A DNA stretch of 28,992 nucleotides from RGIG9041 sp045657265 (GTDB lineage Bacteria; Bacillota; Clostridia; Oscillospirales; QAKW01), in assembly GCA_045657265.1 (NCBI GenBank), contig JAZOSU010000024.1, forward strand, positions 1-28,992, given 5' to 3'. The notes under the pieces were generated by a model. It was not told the origin of the DNA and did not search any database. It was given only the letters and a program-made list of their open reading frames with translations. The position numbers were made by a program, and so were the translations under genes. Positions 7,520 to 15,055 of this stretch are shown one piece after another; the stretch's first letter is position 1; every line of letters begins with the position of its first letter.

Positions 7520-8185
7520 ATGGAAATTTCGGATTTTCCCAGAATTTTAACACAACTGAGAAAAGAAAAAGGTATATCTCAGAAAAAAGCGGCAACAGAT
7601 CTCGGTGTTTCTCAATCACTTCTTTCACATTATGAAAAAGGTGTGCGTGAGTGTGGCTTGATTTTTTTAGTCAGAGCTGCCGATTATTACGGTGTTACCA
7701 TTGATTATATCTTGGGAAGAAGTTATGAAAAAGACGGCAAAATCATCTCAGTTGACGAGCTTCCTGAAGATTTACAATCAAAAGGAAATACGGGAATAAA
7801 AAGTATGATTCCCACGCTTAATAAGAAACTTATAAATAACTCTGTATCCATTCTTATGGATATTTTGTCAAAAATTAATAATAAAGAACTCACAAATGAT
7901 ATATCTTCATATATCAGTCTTGCTGTTTACAGAATGTTCAGGATGATTTATAATTCAAATGAGTTAAATCCTCAGGATATATTTGGCGCAGATAAAAATG
8001 AATTTCAATTTATGATTGATGTTGCTATGGATTCAAATTTGGTAAAAATATATAAAAAAACATCTGAGGTTGATGCGATAGAACTTGATTTACAAGCAAT
8101 TAAAGATCAATACCCTGATCTTTCTCCGTCTCTTTTGAATTTACTTCAAAATTGCGAAAATAAAATTGGCGCAAGAAAAAAATGA
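7520..8185 (+). CDS. XRE-family transcriptional regulator
   Basis: A 221-residue DNA-binding protein. Residues 7-62 form a Cro/C1-type helix-turn-helix (LRKEKGISQKKAATDLGVSQ, then SLLSHYEKGVRECGL), ending in the common VTIDYILGRS segment. The C-terminal 150 residues are mostly helical, without a recognised ligand domain or membrane helix. The ATG has AGAGG about 8 bases upstream, and the gene follows rpe by 11 bases in the same direction. A strong terminator follows. The target is unknown. Nothing around it points to a phage or toxin-antitoxin context, so a chromosomal regulator is more likely. Confidence 0.82.
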   Translation: MEISDFPRILTQLRKEKGISQKKAATDLGVSQSLLSHYEKGVRECGLIFLVRAADYYGVTIDYILGRSYEKDGKIISVDELPEDLQSKGNTGIKSMIPTLNKKLINNSVSILMDILSKINNKELTNDISSYISLAVYRMFRMIYNSNELNPQDIFGADKNEFQFMIDVAMDSNLVKIYKKTSEVDAIELDLQAIKDQYPDLSPSLLNLLQNCENKIGARKK

Positions 8186-8266
8186 GTTTTTGTCAAAAGT
8201 AATAAAATTGTTTTTATATTTTATTTAAAATTTTAATTTTTTAGTGTAAATATATGCAATGTGTAC

Positions 8267-8315
8267 AAAAATAAGAAAGGTATGACCTTATAAAGTCATA
8301 CCTTTCTTATTTTTT
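8267..8315 (+). terminator. Strong terminator after rpe-XRE
   Basis: A perfect 20-bp stem (5' arm 8267-8286, AAAAATAAGAAAGGTATGAC with one terminal A uncertain; 3' arm from 8295) with an 8-base loop ends in a T-run. It separates the rpe-XRE unit from the EF-G-like gene and could act in both directions. Confidence 0.88.
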
Positions 8316-8327
8316 AATAAATTATTC

Positions 8328-8356
8328 TTGAAAAACCTTATTTTATGTATTATAAT
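8328..8356 (+). promoter_or_regulatory. Sigma-A promoter of the EF-G-like gene
   Basis: TTGAAA (8328-8333) and TATAAT (8351-8356) have a 17-base spacer. The 5' untranslated region is about 65 bases, with no clear riboswitch or leader peptide in it. Confidence 0.72.
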
Positions 8357-8428
8357 TAATGCAAGTTATATAAAAATTTTATTCATTTTGTGAAATTTTT
8401 GTATAAATGATTAAAAGAGGTGACCTAA

Positions 8429-10489
8429 ATGGAATTTTTGGCAAAAAACATTAGAAATGTGTGTCTAATGGGACACAAGGGCTACGGTAAGACTACTTTG
8501 ACAGAGTCGCTTTTGTATTTTTCAAAAGCTACTGATCGTTTAGGAAGTGTTGAGCAGGGTAATACTGTTAGTGATTTTGATTCAGAAGAAACAAAACGTA
8601 AACTATCTATTTCTCTAACAGTGAATCCGTTTACATACAAAAATACAAAAATAAACCTTATTGATACTCCGGGTTTTTATGATTTTGAAGGTGAACAGAA
8701 TTCTGCTTTGTCAGCTGCTGATACAGCAATTATCGTTGTTACAAGTAAAACAACTGTTTCTGTAGGTACTGAAAAAGCTATGCTTAAATGCGAAAAAGCT
8801 AAGAAACCTGTTGTGTTCTTCAATTTAGGTCTTGATGACGAACACGGTGATTTTTATTCTACATTAAATCAGCTTTATGAAAAATTCGGCGAAACTAATA
8901 TTGTTCCTATGCAGCTTCCACTTATAGTTAATGGTCAGTTTGCAGGTGCGGTTGATGTTTTGACTGATAAGGCTGTAAAATTCAACGCTGACGGCACAAG
9001 TACACCGTGTGACACTCCTGCGGAAATGCTCGATAAGCTTAAAGAGTTCAGAACAAAATTATTAGAGCTTGTTGCTGAAACAGATGATGCTCTTATGGAA
9101 AAATTCTTTGAAGAAACGCCTTTTACTGACCAAGAGCTGTCTACAGGTATTGTTAACGCTATATTAAATAGAATTATGTTCCCTGTCTTTTTGGGAGTGC
9201 CTACTAAGATGTTGGGTATGGAAAGCTTTATTGATGCTATCATTAAACATTTTCCGTCACCACTTGATGTACCTGCAATTGTTGCAGGCGATAAAGAAAT
9301 TAAATGTGACGAAAACGCTCAGGCAATAATAAGAGTTTTCAAGACTATAGCAGACCCGTTTGTTGGCAAAATGTCATTCTTTAAGGTTTGCTCAGGTAAA
9401 GTTGTAAAAGATGAAACCTATACCAATAGTATTAGCGGTTCTAAAGAAAAAATTGCTCATGTTTATACTCCGTTTGGTAAAAAACAAAACGAAGTTACCG
9501 CTCTTTATGCTGGAGATATAGGTGTATTTACAAAACTTTCTGACACAAATACATCTGATACACTTTATGGCAAAGGTGATGCCGTTACTCTTGAGGAAAT
9601 CAAATTCCCTAAACCTAACTTCTTTAAAGCTATTGTGCCTAAAGCAAAAGGTGATGAGGAAAAGATTTCTCAGGGTATTAAAAAGATGATGGAAGAAGAT
9701 TGTACTCTTAAACTTATTAATAACAAGGAAACAAAGCAACAGGTTCTTTATGGTATGGGTGATATGCAACTTGATGTTGTTGTTTCAAAACTTGCATCTA
9801 AATTCCAAGTTGACGTTCTTCTTGGTGAAGCTAAGGTTGCTTACAGAGAGACTATTAAGAAAAAAGTTAAAGTTCAGGGTAAACATAAGAAACAGTCCGG
9901 TGGTCACGGTCAGTACGGTGATGTGTGGATTGAATTTGAACCTTGTTATGATCAGGATTTTGCTTTTGCAGAGACTGTTTTTGGCGGTTCTGTACCTAAA
10001 AACTTTTTCCCGGCAGTTGAAAAAGGTCTGAAAGAAAGCATCCAGAAAGGTGTTCTCGCCGGATATCCTGTTACGAATATAAAAGCTACTTTGGTTGACG
10101 GTTCATATCATCCTGTTGATTCGTCTGAAATGGCATTTAAGATGGCAGCTTCTATAGCTTTTAAAGAAGGTATGAAACAGGCAGCTCCTGTTCTTTTAGA
10201 ACCGATCGGTACACTTACGGTTAATGTTTCTGATAAACTTATGGGTGATATTATTGGTGATATTAATAAACGTAGAGGTCAGGTATTGTCGATGGACAAT
10301 GCAGAAGGGGAACGCGGAAGAAAGATCGTTACTGCAACTGTTCCTATGAGTGAAACATCTTCTTATGCTATGGATCTTAGAAGTATGACTCATGCCCGCG
10401 CTTCTTTTACTCTTGATTTTTTAGAATACAGAGAAGCTCCTTCAAATGTAGTTAGTAAGGTTGTTGCCGAGGCAGAGAAAAGCGAATAA
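8429..10489 (+). CDS. EF-G-like translation factor GTPase (EF-G paralogue)
   Basis: A 686-residue five-domain protein of the EF-G family, similar in outline to the EF-G2 type. G1 is GHKGYGKT (15-22) and G3 is DTPG (79-82). Domain IV begins near GGHGQYGDVWIEFEP, and domain V has MDLRSMTHARASF. The G4 motif, normally NKxD, reads FFNLGLDDEHGDF (131-142): the lysine is absent and one residue is inserted. Switch I reads KRKLSISLT. The protein probably binds the ribosome, but its guanine specificity or GTPase activity may differ from canonical EF-G. It is unlikely to be the main fusA, which usually sits with rpsL-rpsG-tuf. A ribosome-protection (Tet) role is possible but not supported. RBS AAGAGGTGA precedes the ATG. 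Confidence 0.87.
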   Translation: MEFLAKNIRNVCLMGHKGYGKTTLTESLLYFSKATDRLGSVEQGNTVSDFDSEETKRKLSISLTVNPFTYKNTKINLIDTPGFYDFEGEQNSALSAADTAIIVVTSKTTVSVGTEKAMLKCEKAKKPVVFFNLGLDDEHGDFYSTLNQLYEKFGETNIVPMQLPLIVNGQFAGAVDVLTDKAVKFNADGTSTPCDTPAEMLDKLKEFRTKLLELVAETDDALMEKFFEETPFTDQELSTGIVNAILNRIMFPVFLGVPTKMLGMESFIDAIIKHFPSPLDVPAIVAGDKEIKCDENAQAIIRVFKTIADPFVGKMSFFKVCSGKVVKDETYTNSISGSKEKIAHVYTPFGKKQNEVTALYAGDIGVFTKLSDTNTSDTLYGKGDAVTLEEIKFPKPNFFKAIVPKAKGDEEKISQGIKKMMEEDCTLKLINNKETKQQVLYGMGDMQLDVVVSKLASKFQVDVLLGEAKVAYRETIKKKVKVQGKHKKQSGGHGQYGDVWIEFEPCYDQDFAFAETVFGGSVPKNFFPAVEKGLKESIQKGVLAGYPVTNIKATLVDGSYHPVDSSEMAFKMAASIAFKEGMKQAAPVLLEPIGTLTVNVSDKLMGDIIGDINKRRGQVLSMDNAEGERGRKIVTATVPMSETSSYAMDLRSMTHARASFTLDFLEYREAPSNVVSKVVAEAEKSE

Positions 10490-10554
10490 TTGTAATATTA
10501 AAGTTTAATGATGAATAAACATATATTAAATTAAAGTATAAGGTGTGAAAATAT

Positions 10555-11019
10555 ATGCTTGTTGTTTCATTTAAGCTTGATAAAACCAAACTTCTTGCCA
10601 CTACTGCGGCGCTTTGTCTTGTATTAGCTGTGATGTGTGTTGCTTTGCCTAAACGTGCAAATGATGTTCTTAACAGTAATGTAAGTACTTCTGCAAAATC
10701 TACAGAGGAACATATTGATTTTTTGAATTCTTACGGTTATACTGTTGTAGAAAACCCGATGCAGATTCAAGAAATATTAATTCCTACCGAATTTTCTGAG
10801 GAATATAATACTTATAATGAATATCAAAAACTTTCGGGCTTTGATTTGACAAAATATAAAGGCTATAGAATTAAAAAATACACATATAAAGTTACTGATT
10901 ATGCTGAATCAAAAGATGAAGTTGTTGCCAATCTTATGATTTATAATAATAAAATTATTGGTGGAGATATTTCTTCCACAACTCTTGGAGGATTTACTCA
11001 CGGTTTTGTAAAGGAATAA
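10555..11019 (+). CDS. DUF4830 family membrane-anchored protein
   Basis: A 154-residue protein with an N-terminal membrane helix or signal anchor (about residues 13-30, LATTAALCLVLAVMCVA) and an outside domain. The domain matches the DUF4830 pattern: STEEHIDFLNSYGYTV, then EILIPTEFSEEYNTYNEYQK, GFDLTKYKG, and a C-terminal GGDISSTTLGG. It lies 65 bases after the EF-G-like gene with no terminator visible between them, so it may share that transcript. A hairpin begins directly after its stop codon. The function is unknown. It probably acts on the outer face of the membrane. Confidence 0.78.
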   Translation: MLVVSFKLDKTKLLATTAALCLVLAVMCVALPKRANDVLNSNVSTSAKSTEEHIDFLNSYGYTVVENPMQIQEILIPTEFSEEYNTYNEYQKLSGFDLTKYKGYRIKKYTYKVTDYAESKDEVVANLMIYNNKIIGGDISSTTLGGFTHGFVKE

Positions 11020-11022
11020 TGT

Positions 11023-11055
11023 ATAGCCGAAGGTATAAAGCCTTCGGCTATATTT
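11023..11055 (+). terminator. Hairpin between the DUF4830 gene and rsuA-like gene
   Basis: A perfect 11-bp stem (ATAGCCGAAGG with CCTTCGGCTAT) with a 7-base loop is followed by ATTTGT. It starts 3 bases after the DUF4830 stop and ends 7-13 bases before the likely rsuA-like start. The weak T-tail suggests partial termination or a translational control hairpin rather than a full stop. Confidence 0.6.
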
Positions 11056-11063
11056 GTATGGAT

Positions 11064-11765
11064 ATGAGAATAGATAAATTTATTTGTGACACTATAAATA
11101 TTACACGGACTCAAGCTAAAGCGAAAATTTCATCCGGAAATGTATTTTGCGATGGTGTTTGTGTTCGTTCGTCTTCATTTCAGGTGGATGAAAAAAGCTC
11201 TAAGATTATTGTTGATGGAAAAGAAATCAACTATGAGAAATTTGTTTATATTATGATGAATAAACCGGCAGGGGTTTTAAGTGCAACAAAAGACAATAAA
11301 ACTAAGACTGCTATTGATTTGTTAAAAGAAAGTGACAGAAAACACGATCTTTTTGTAGCAGGACGTCTGGATAAAGATACAACAGGTTTTTTACTTATTA
11401 CTAATGATGGTGATTTTGCTCATAATATTCTTTCTCCTAAAAAGCACGTGTTGAAAACATATATTGTAACCCTTGAACACAGTGATTATGAAGGGTATAA
11501 GGATGCTTTTAAAAAAGGAATAGTTTTAGAAGATGGATATACTTGCAAACCTGCGGACTTTATTGAAACGAGTGATGGTAAATGTATGCTTAAAATTTCA
11601 GAAGGCAAATTTCATCAGATAAAACGTATGTTTTTAAGTCTCAATAATAAAGTTGTTTCTTTGTCAAGGGTTGCTATGGGCAATCTTGAACTTGATCAGA
11701 GGTTGAATTTTGGCGAATATAAGTTTTTAACTGCTGAAGAACTTGAAAAAATTATGGCAAAATAG
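11064..11765 (+). CDS. RsuA-family pseudouridine synthase
   Basis: A 233-residue RNA-modifying enzyme. An N-terminal S4 RNA-binding domain (MRIDKFICDTINITRTQAKA) precedes the catalytic domain with YIMMNKPAGVLSATKD and GRLDKDTTGFLL. Asp103 is the expected nucleophile. KISEGKFHQIKRM, late in the protein, is typical of the RsuA/RluB/E/F group, whose members modify 16S or 23S rRNA. RsuA (16S) is the closest match by length; the exact site cannot be told. I chose 11064 because it gives the usual S4 start. ATG at 11058 is in frame, and one at 11019 overlaps the DUF4830 stop as TAATG, which would place the hairpin inside the coding region. Confidence 0.88.
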   Translation: MRIDKFICDTINITRTQAKAKISSGNVFCDGVCVRSSSFQVDEKSSKIIVDGKEINYEKFVYIMMNKPAGVLSATKDNKTKTAIDLLKESDRKHDLFVAGRLDKDTTGFLLITNDGDFAHNILSPKKHVLKTYIVTLEHSDYEGYKDAFKKGIVLEDGYTCKPADFIETSDGKCMLKISEGKFHQIKRMFLSLNNKVVSLSRVAMGNLELDQRLNFGEYKFLTAEELEKIMAK

Positions 11766-11852
11766 ACAAAAACGAACCTCAATTATTTGTTGGAATGACA
11801 AAATAGGCTATTTTGCACAAAAAGAACTGATTATTTTTGTTTAAAAAAACAT

Positions 11853-11880
11853 TTGATTTTTACGAATAATATGTTATAGT
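11853..11880 (+). promoter_or_regulatory. Putative promoter of the MsmX-like ATPase gene
   Basis: TTGATT (11853-11858) and TATAGT (11875-11880) are spaced by 16 bases, about 50 bases before the start codon. About 40 bases further upstream a palindrome, CAAAATAG-G-CTATTTTG (11799-11815), could be an operator; no known regulator motif (such as cre) was recognised. Confidence 0.4.
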
Positions 11881-11932
11881 TATATTGTTAAATTATATTT
11901 TTAAAAAAATGTGACTTAGGAGGAACGTTTTA

Positions 11933-13042
11933 ATGGCAAGTTTATCATTAAAAGGTATTTATAAGAGATATCCCGGCGGCGTTGTAGCTGTTTCGGATTT
12001 TAATCTTGAAATCGAAGACAAAGAATTTCTCGTACTTGTTGGTCCTTCAGGTTGTGGTAAATCCACAACACTTAGAATGATCGCTGGTCTTGAAGAAATT
12101 ACAGAGGGTGAGCTTTTTATCGGTGACAGAATAGTCAATGATATCGCTCCTAAAGATAGAGACATTGCAATGGTTTTCCAGAACTATGCTCTTTATCCTC
12201 ATATGACTGTATTTGATAACATGGCTTTCGGTCTTAAACTCAGAAAGACACCAAAGGATGAAATCAGACGTCGTGTTGAAGAAGCTGCTAAAATCCTTGA
12301 TATAAGCCATCTTCTCGACAGAAAACCGAAGGCTCTTTCAGGTGGTCAGCGTCAGCGTGTTGCTCTTGGTCGTGCTATCGTTCGTGAACCAAAAGTATTC
12401 CTTCTTGACGAACCGCTCTCAAACCTTGATGCTAAACTTCGTGCACAGATGAGAACAGAGCTTTCTAAAATTCATCACAATCTTGCTACTACATTTATTT
12501 ACGTTACTCATGACCAGACTGAAGCTATGACAATGGCTACAAGAATCGTTGTTATGAAAGACGGCTTTATTCAGCAGGTTGATACTCCACAGAACCTTTA
12601 CAAATATCCTTGTAATATGTTTGTTGCTGGATTTATCGGTTCACCACAGATGAACTTCGTTGAAGCTCAAATCGTTGAGAAAAATGGCGATCTTTATGTT
12701 GAGTTTAAAGGTAACTCACTTAAACTTCCTGAAACAAAAGTTAATGATGATGTTAAAAAATACATTGGCAAAACTGTTGTTATCGGTATTCGTCCTGAAC
12801 ATGTTCATGATGAAGAAAGATATCTTGAAGCTCAGCCTGAATACATCATCGAAGCTGATGTTGAAGTTACAGAACTTATGGGTGCTGAAACATTCCTTTA
12901 TCTTAATGTTGATGGTGCTAAATTTACAGCTAAAGTTGCTCCTACTTCAGAAGCTAAAGCTGATGATAAAATTAAAGTTGTTCTTAGCCTTGAACACGCA
13001 CATCTTTTTGATAAAGAAACACAGGTTACAATTATTAACTAA
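11933..13042 (+). CDS. msmX: MsmX/UgpC-type ABC transporter ATP-binding protein
   Basis: A 369-residue ATPase of the CUT1 carbohydrate importer class. Walker A is GPSGCGKST (37-45), the Q-loop lies in MVFQNYALYPHM, the signature is LSGGQRQRVALGRA, and Walker B is VFLLDEPLSNLDAKLR with THDQTEAM as H-loop. A regulatory TOBE-type domain fills the C-terminal 130 residues (IGIRPEHV). No permease or binding protein is nearby, which fits the multitask MsmX type that energises several sugar importers. UgpC or MalK names are used for the same family. A perfect AGGAGG precedes the ATG. Codon choice (CTT, CGT, ATC) is more selective than in neighbours, suggesting high expression. Confidence 0.92.
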   Translation: MASLSLKGIYKRYPGGVVAVSDFNLEIEDKEFLVLVGPSGCGKSTTLRMIAGLEEITEGELFIGDRIVNDIAPKDRDIAMVFQNYALYPHMTVFDNMAFGLKLRKTPKDEIRRRVEEAAKILDISHLLDRKPKALSGGQRQRVALGRAIVREPKVFLLDEPLSNLDAKLRAQMRTELSKIHHNLATTFIYVTHDQTEAMTMATRIVVMKDGFIQQVDTPQNLYKYPCNMFVAGFIGSPQMNFVEAQIVEKNGDLYVEFKGNSLKLPETKVNDDVKKYIGKTVVIGIRPEHVHDEERYLEAQPEYIIEADVEVTELMGAETFLYLNVDGAKFTAKVAPTSEAKADDKIKVVLSLEHAHLFDKETQVTIIN

Positions 13043-13057
13043 TTTAATAAACAATAT

Positions 13058-13087
13058 AAGCTACGTTCAATTGAACGTAGCTTTTTT
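13058..13087 (+). terminator. Terminator after the MsmX-like gene
   Basis: A near-perfect palindrome (AAGCTACGTTCAA with TTGAACGTAGCTT) is followed by a T-run. It lies 16 bases after the stop codon. Confidence 0.85.
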
Positions 13088-13107
13088 GTTTGTTTTTTAT
13101 AAATAAC

Positions 13108-13181
13108 TTGTTATTGATTTTTAACAAAAAAACATAAAAATTAGCAGTTTTTTACTCAATTTGTTTATTTTTAACAAAAAA
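13108..13181 (+). repeat. Direct and inverted repeats upstream of the PucR-type gene
   Basis: ATTTTTAACAAAAAA occurs twice, at 13117-13131 and 13167-13181, exactly 50 bases apart. Each copy is the right half of a small inverted repeat: TTGTTA-8-TAACAA (13108-13127) and TTTGTT-7-AACAAA (13160-13178). The pair lies 16 bases and more before the putative -35 box. Position and spacing (about five helical turns) suggest operators, possibly for autoregulation. AT-richness makes chance similarity possible. Confidence 0.45.
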
Positions 13182-13196
13182 TTTATAAACTAACTG

Positions 13197-13223
13197 TTGA
13201 AATCGAAAATAATTTGTTATAAA
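13197..13223 (+). promoter_or_regulatory. Putative promoter of the PucR-ftsEX region
   Basis: TTGAAA (13197-13202) is followed after 15 bases by TATAAAAT, or after 17 bases if the -10 box is read as TAAAAT. It is about 40 bases before the PucR-type start codon. Confidence 0.4.
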
Positions 13224-13263
13224 ATATTATCATAATTAGTTATTTTGTATAGGGGGATTATCT

Positions 13264-14349
13264 ATGTCCAATAGATTTTTTCAGGGAGTTGTATATCAAC
13301 TGAAAGATAGTATTAACAAAACGGTAGGTGTACTTGATGAATATGGTACCGTTGTGGCGTGTAGCGATCTTATAAAAATAGGTGAAAAACGTGATCACGT
13401 TATTTCATCATTTACTAATTCTGTTGATGTAGTTAAAGATGATAACTGCACATATAAACCTATTGGTCAGATTCCCGGTTTTGAATTCGTTGCTTTTGTT
13501 GAAGGCGTAGATGATGAAACTGAAAAATATATTTCTTTAGTTGTTATTGCTCTTCTTAATGTCAAGCAATATTATGATGAAAAATTCGATAAGAAAAACT
13601 TTATTAAAAATGTAATTCTTGATAATGTTCTTCCGGGTGATATTTATATTAAAGCTCGTGAACTTCATTTTGAAACTGAAATATCAAGAGTGGTTATTCT
13701 TATCAGGCTTGTAGATAAAGGCGATGTGTCAGCTTATGATATTTTACAAAGTCTGTTTCCTGATAAACAAAAAGACTTTATAATTAATGTTAATGAAACA
13801 GATATTGTTCTTGTAAAAGAAGTGAAAGACACAAATGACACCAAAGATCTAGAAAAACTTGCAAAAAGTATTGTTGATATAATTAACTCTGAATTGTATG
13901 TGAAAGCATATGTTGGCATTGGTACTATTGTTGATAGTATAAGAGATTTGCCCAGATCATTCAACGATGCTCAGATAGCTTTGGAAGTGGGTAAAGTTTT
14001 TGATACTGAAAAGTATATTATGACATACGACAATCTTGGTATTGGTAGACTGATTTATCAGCTTCCTACATCTCTTTGTGAAATGTTTCTTAATGAAGTA
14101 TTCAAGAAAGGGTCAATAGACTCTCTTGACTATGAAACTTTGTTTACCATTCAAAAGTTTTTTGAAAATAATCTTAATGTATCTGAAACCTCGAGAAAAT
14201 TATTTGTACATAGAAATACATTGGTTTACAGACTTGAAAAAATAAGAAAACTTACAGGTCTTGATCTTCGTAGATTTGATCATGCTATTGTTTTCAAAGT
14301 TGCTTTGATGGTTAAAAAATATCTTGTTTCTAATCCTACAAAATTTTAA
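13264..14349 (+). CDS. PucR/CdaR-type transcriptional regulator
   Basis: A 361-residue regulator. The C-terminal 60 residues are a PucR-type helix-turn-helix (FFENNLNVSETSRKLFVHRN, then TLVYRLEKIRKLTGLDLR), which defines the family. The middle (about 110-290) fits the GGDEF-like PucR domain, with VKAYVGIGTIVDSIRDLPRS. The N-terminal 100 residues could be a sensory domain with the sugar-diacid type start (VGVLDEYGTVVACSD). The family responds to purines, sugar diacids or amino acids, but the ligand here is unknown. RBS AGGGGGATT lies before the ATG. ftsE follows after 16 bases, so the regulator may share a transcript with ftsEX. Confidence 0.85.
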   Translation: MSNRFFQGVVYQLKDSINKTVGVLDEYGTVVACSDLIKIGEKRDHVISSFTNSVDVVKDDNCTYKPIGQIPGFEFVAFVEGVDDETEKYISLVVIALLNVKQYYDEKFDKKNFIKNVILDNVLPGDIYIKARELHFETEISRVVILIRLVDKGDVSAYDILQSLFPDKQKDFIINVNETDIVLVKEVKDTNDTKDLEKLAKSIVDIINSELYVKAYVGIGTIVDSIRDLPRSFNDAQIALEVGKVFDTEKYIMTYDNLGIGRLIYQLPTSLCEMFLNEVFKKGSIDSLDYETLFTIQKFFENNLNVSETSRKLFVHRNTLVYRLEKIRKLTGLDLRRFDHAIVFKVALMVKKYLVSNPTKF

Positions 14350-14365
14350 TTAATGGAATGATAAA

Positions 14366-15055
14366 ATGATTTTATTTGATGATGTATATAAAAATTATCC
14401 AAATGGAACTAATGCTTTGAATGGTGTGAGTTTCAGAATAGATGACGGAGAATTTGTTTTCATAATAGGACCGAGTGGTGCCGGTAAAAGTACTTTGATT
14501 AAATTACTGCTACGGGAAGAAAAACATTCGAGTGGTAAAGTAATTGTAAATGATTTTAAAATGAACAAACTGAAAGAACGTAAAATCCCTCAACTCAGAC
14601 GTAGTATGGGCGTGGTTTTTCAGGATTTTAGACTTATTGATACAATGACTGTTTATGAAAACGTTGCTTTTGCTATGAGAGTAATCGGATGTTCCAATAA
14701 AACAATCAGACGTAGGGTTCCTTATGTTTTAGGTATTGTTGGTCTTGGACATAAATCAAAGAATTATCCCAAAGAACTCTCAGGTGGTGAGCAGCAAAGG
14801 GTTGCGCTTGCCAGAGCTTTGGTTAATAATCCGAAAACTATAATTGCTGATGAGCCTACAGGAAATGTTGATCCTGCTCTTGCACGTGAAATTATGGAGC
14901 TTTTAATGGAAATTAACAAAAAAGGAACAACAGTTATTGTTATAACTCACGATAAAAAATTGGTCGATGATTTTAATAAAAGAGTTATTGCTATAAAAGA
15001 CGGACAAATAATAAGCGATATAACAGGTGGTTACGATTACAATGAACACAAGTAG
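14366..15055 (+). CDS. ftsE: Cell division ATPase FtsE
   Basis: A 229-residue ABC ATPase. Walker A is GPSGAGKST (35-43), the signature LSGGEQQRVALARAL starts at 138, and Walker B has Asp162-Glu163 in ADEPTGNVDP. The N-terminal MILFDDVYKNYPNGTNALNG and VFQDFRLIDTMTVYENVAF match FtsE rather than other ATPases. It pairs with FtsX in the membrane, where ATP cycles drive activation of a peptidoglycan hydrolase outside. The C-terminus overlaps the ftsX start by 14 bases. The downstream M23 peptidase is the obvious hydrolase partner. Confidence 0.95.
   Translation: MILFDDVYKNYPNGTNALNGVSFRIDDGEFVFIIGPSGAGKSTLIKLLLREEKHSSGKVIVNDFKMNKLKERKIPQLRRSMGVVFQDFRLIDTMTVYENVAFAMRVIGCSNKTIRRRVPYVLGIVGLGHKSKNYPKELSGGEQQRVALARALVNNPKTIIADEPTGNVDPALAREIMELLMEINKKGTTVIVITHDKKLVDDFNKRVIAIKDGQIISDITGGYDYNEHK

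Noticed and set aside
9392..9769. A 125-codon minus-strand frame inside the EF-G-like gene
   Set aside because: The sense strand has uninterrupted EF-G domains there. The antisense frame has no ribosome site or recognisable motif.
8429..10489. The EF-G-like gene as a tetracycline-resistance ribosomal protection gene
   Set aside because: The sequence pattern (SVEQGNTVSDF, KRKLSI) fits EF-G2-type paralogues. There is no mobile-element context or leader peptide typical of tet genes.
11799..11815. Palindrome CAAAATAG-G-CTATTTTG as a terminator after the rsuA-like gene
   Set aside because: The stem is short and AT-rich, with almost no loop and no T-run, so termination is unlikely. It could be an operator, but there is no supporting evidence.
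11766..11932. A possible small gene or RNA in the spacer before the MsmX-like gene
   Set aside because: No open frame with a ribosome site and no stable structured RNA was visible. The spacer holds only the palindrome and a putative promoter.
12660..13106. A 148-codon plus-strand frame within the MsmX-like gene
   Set aside because: It is rich in Leu, Lys and Met in the way expected from a shifted reading of AT-rich coding DNA. It lacks a ribosome site and runs across the terminator, while the main frame there encodes a full ATPase with TOBE domain.
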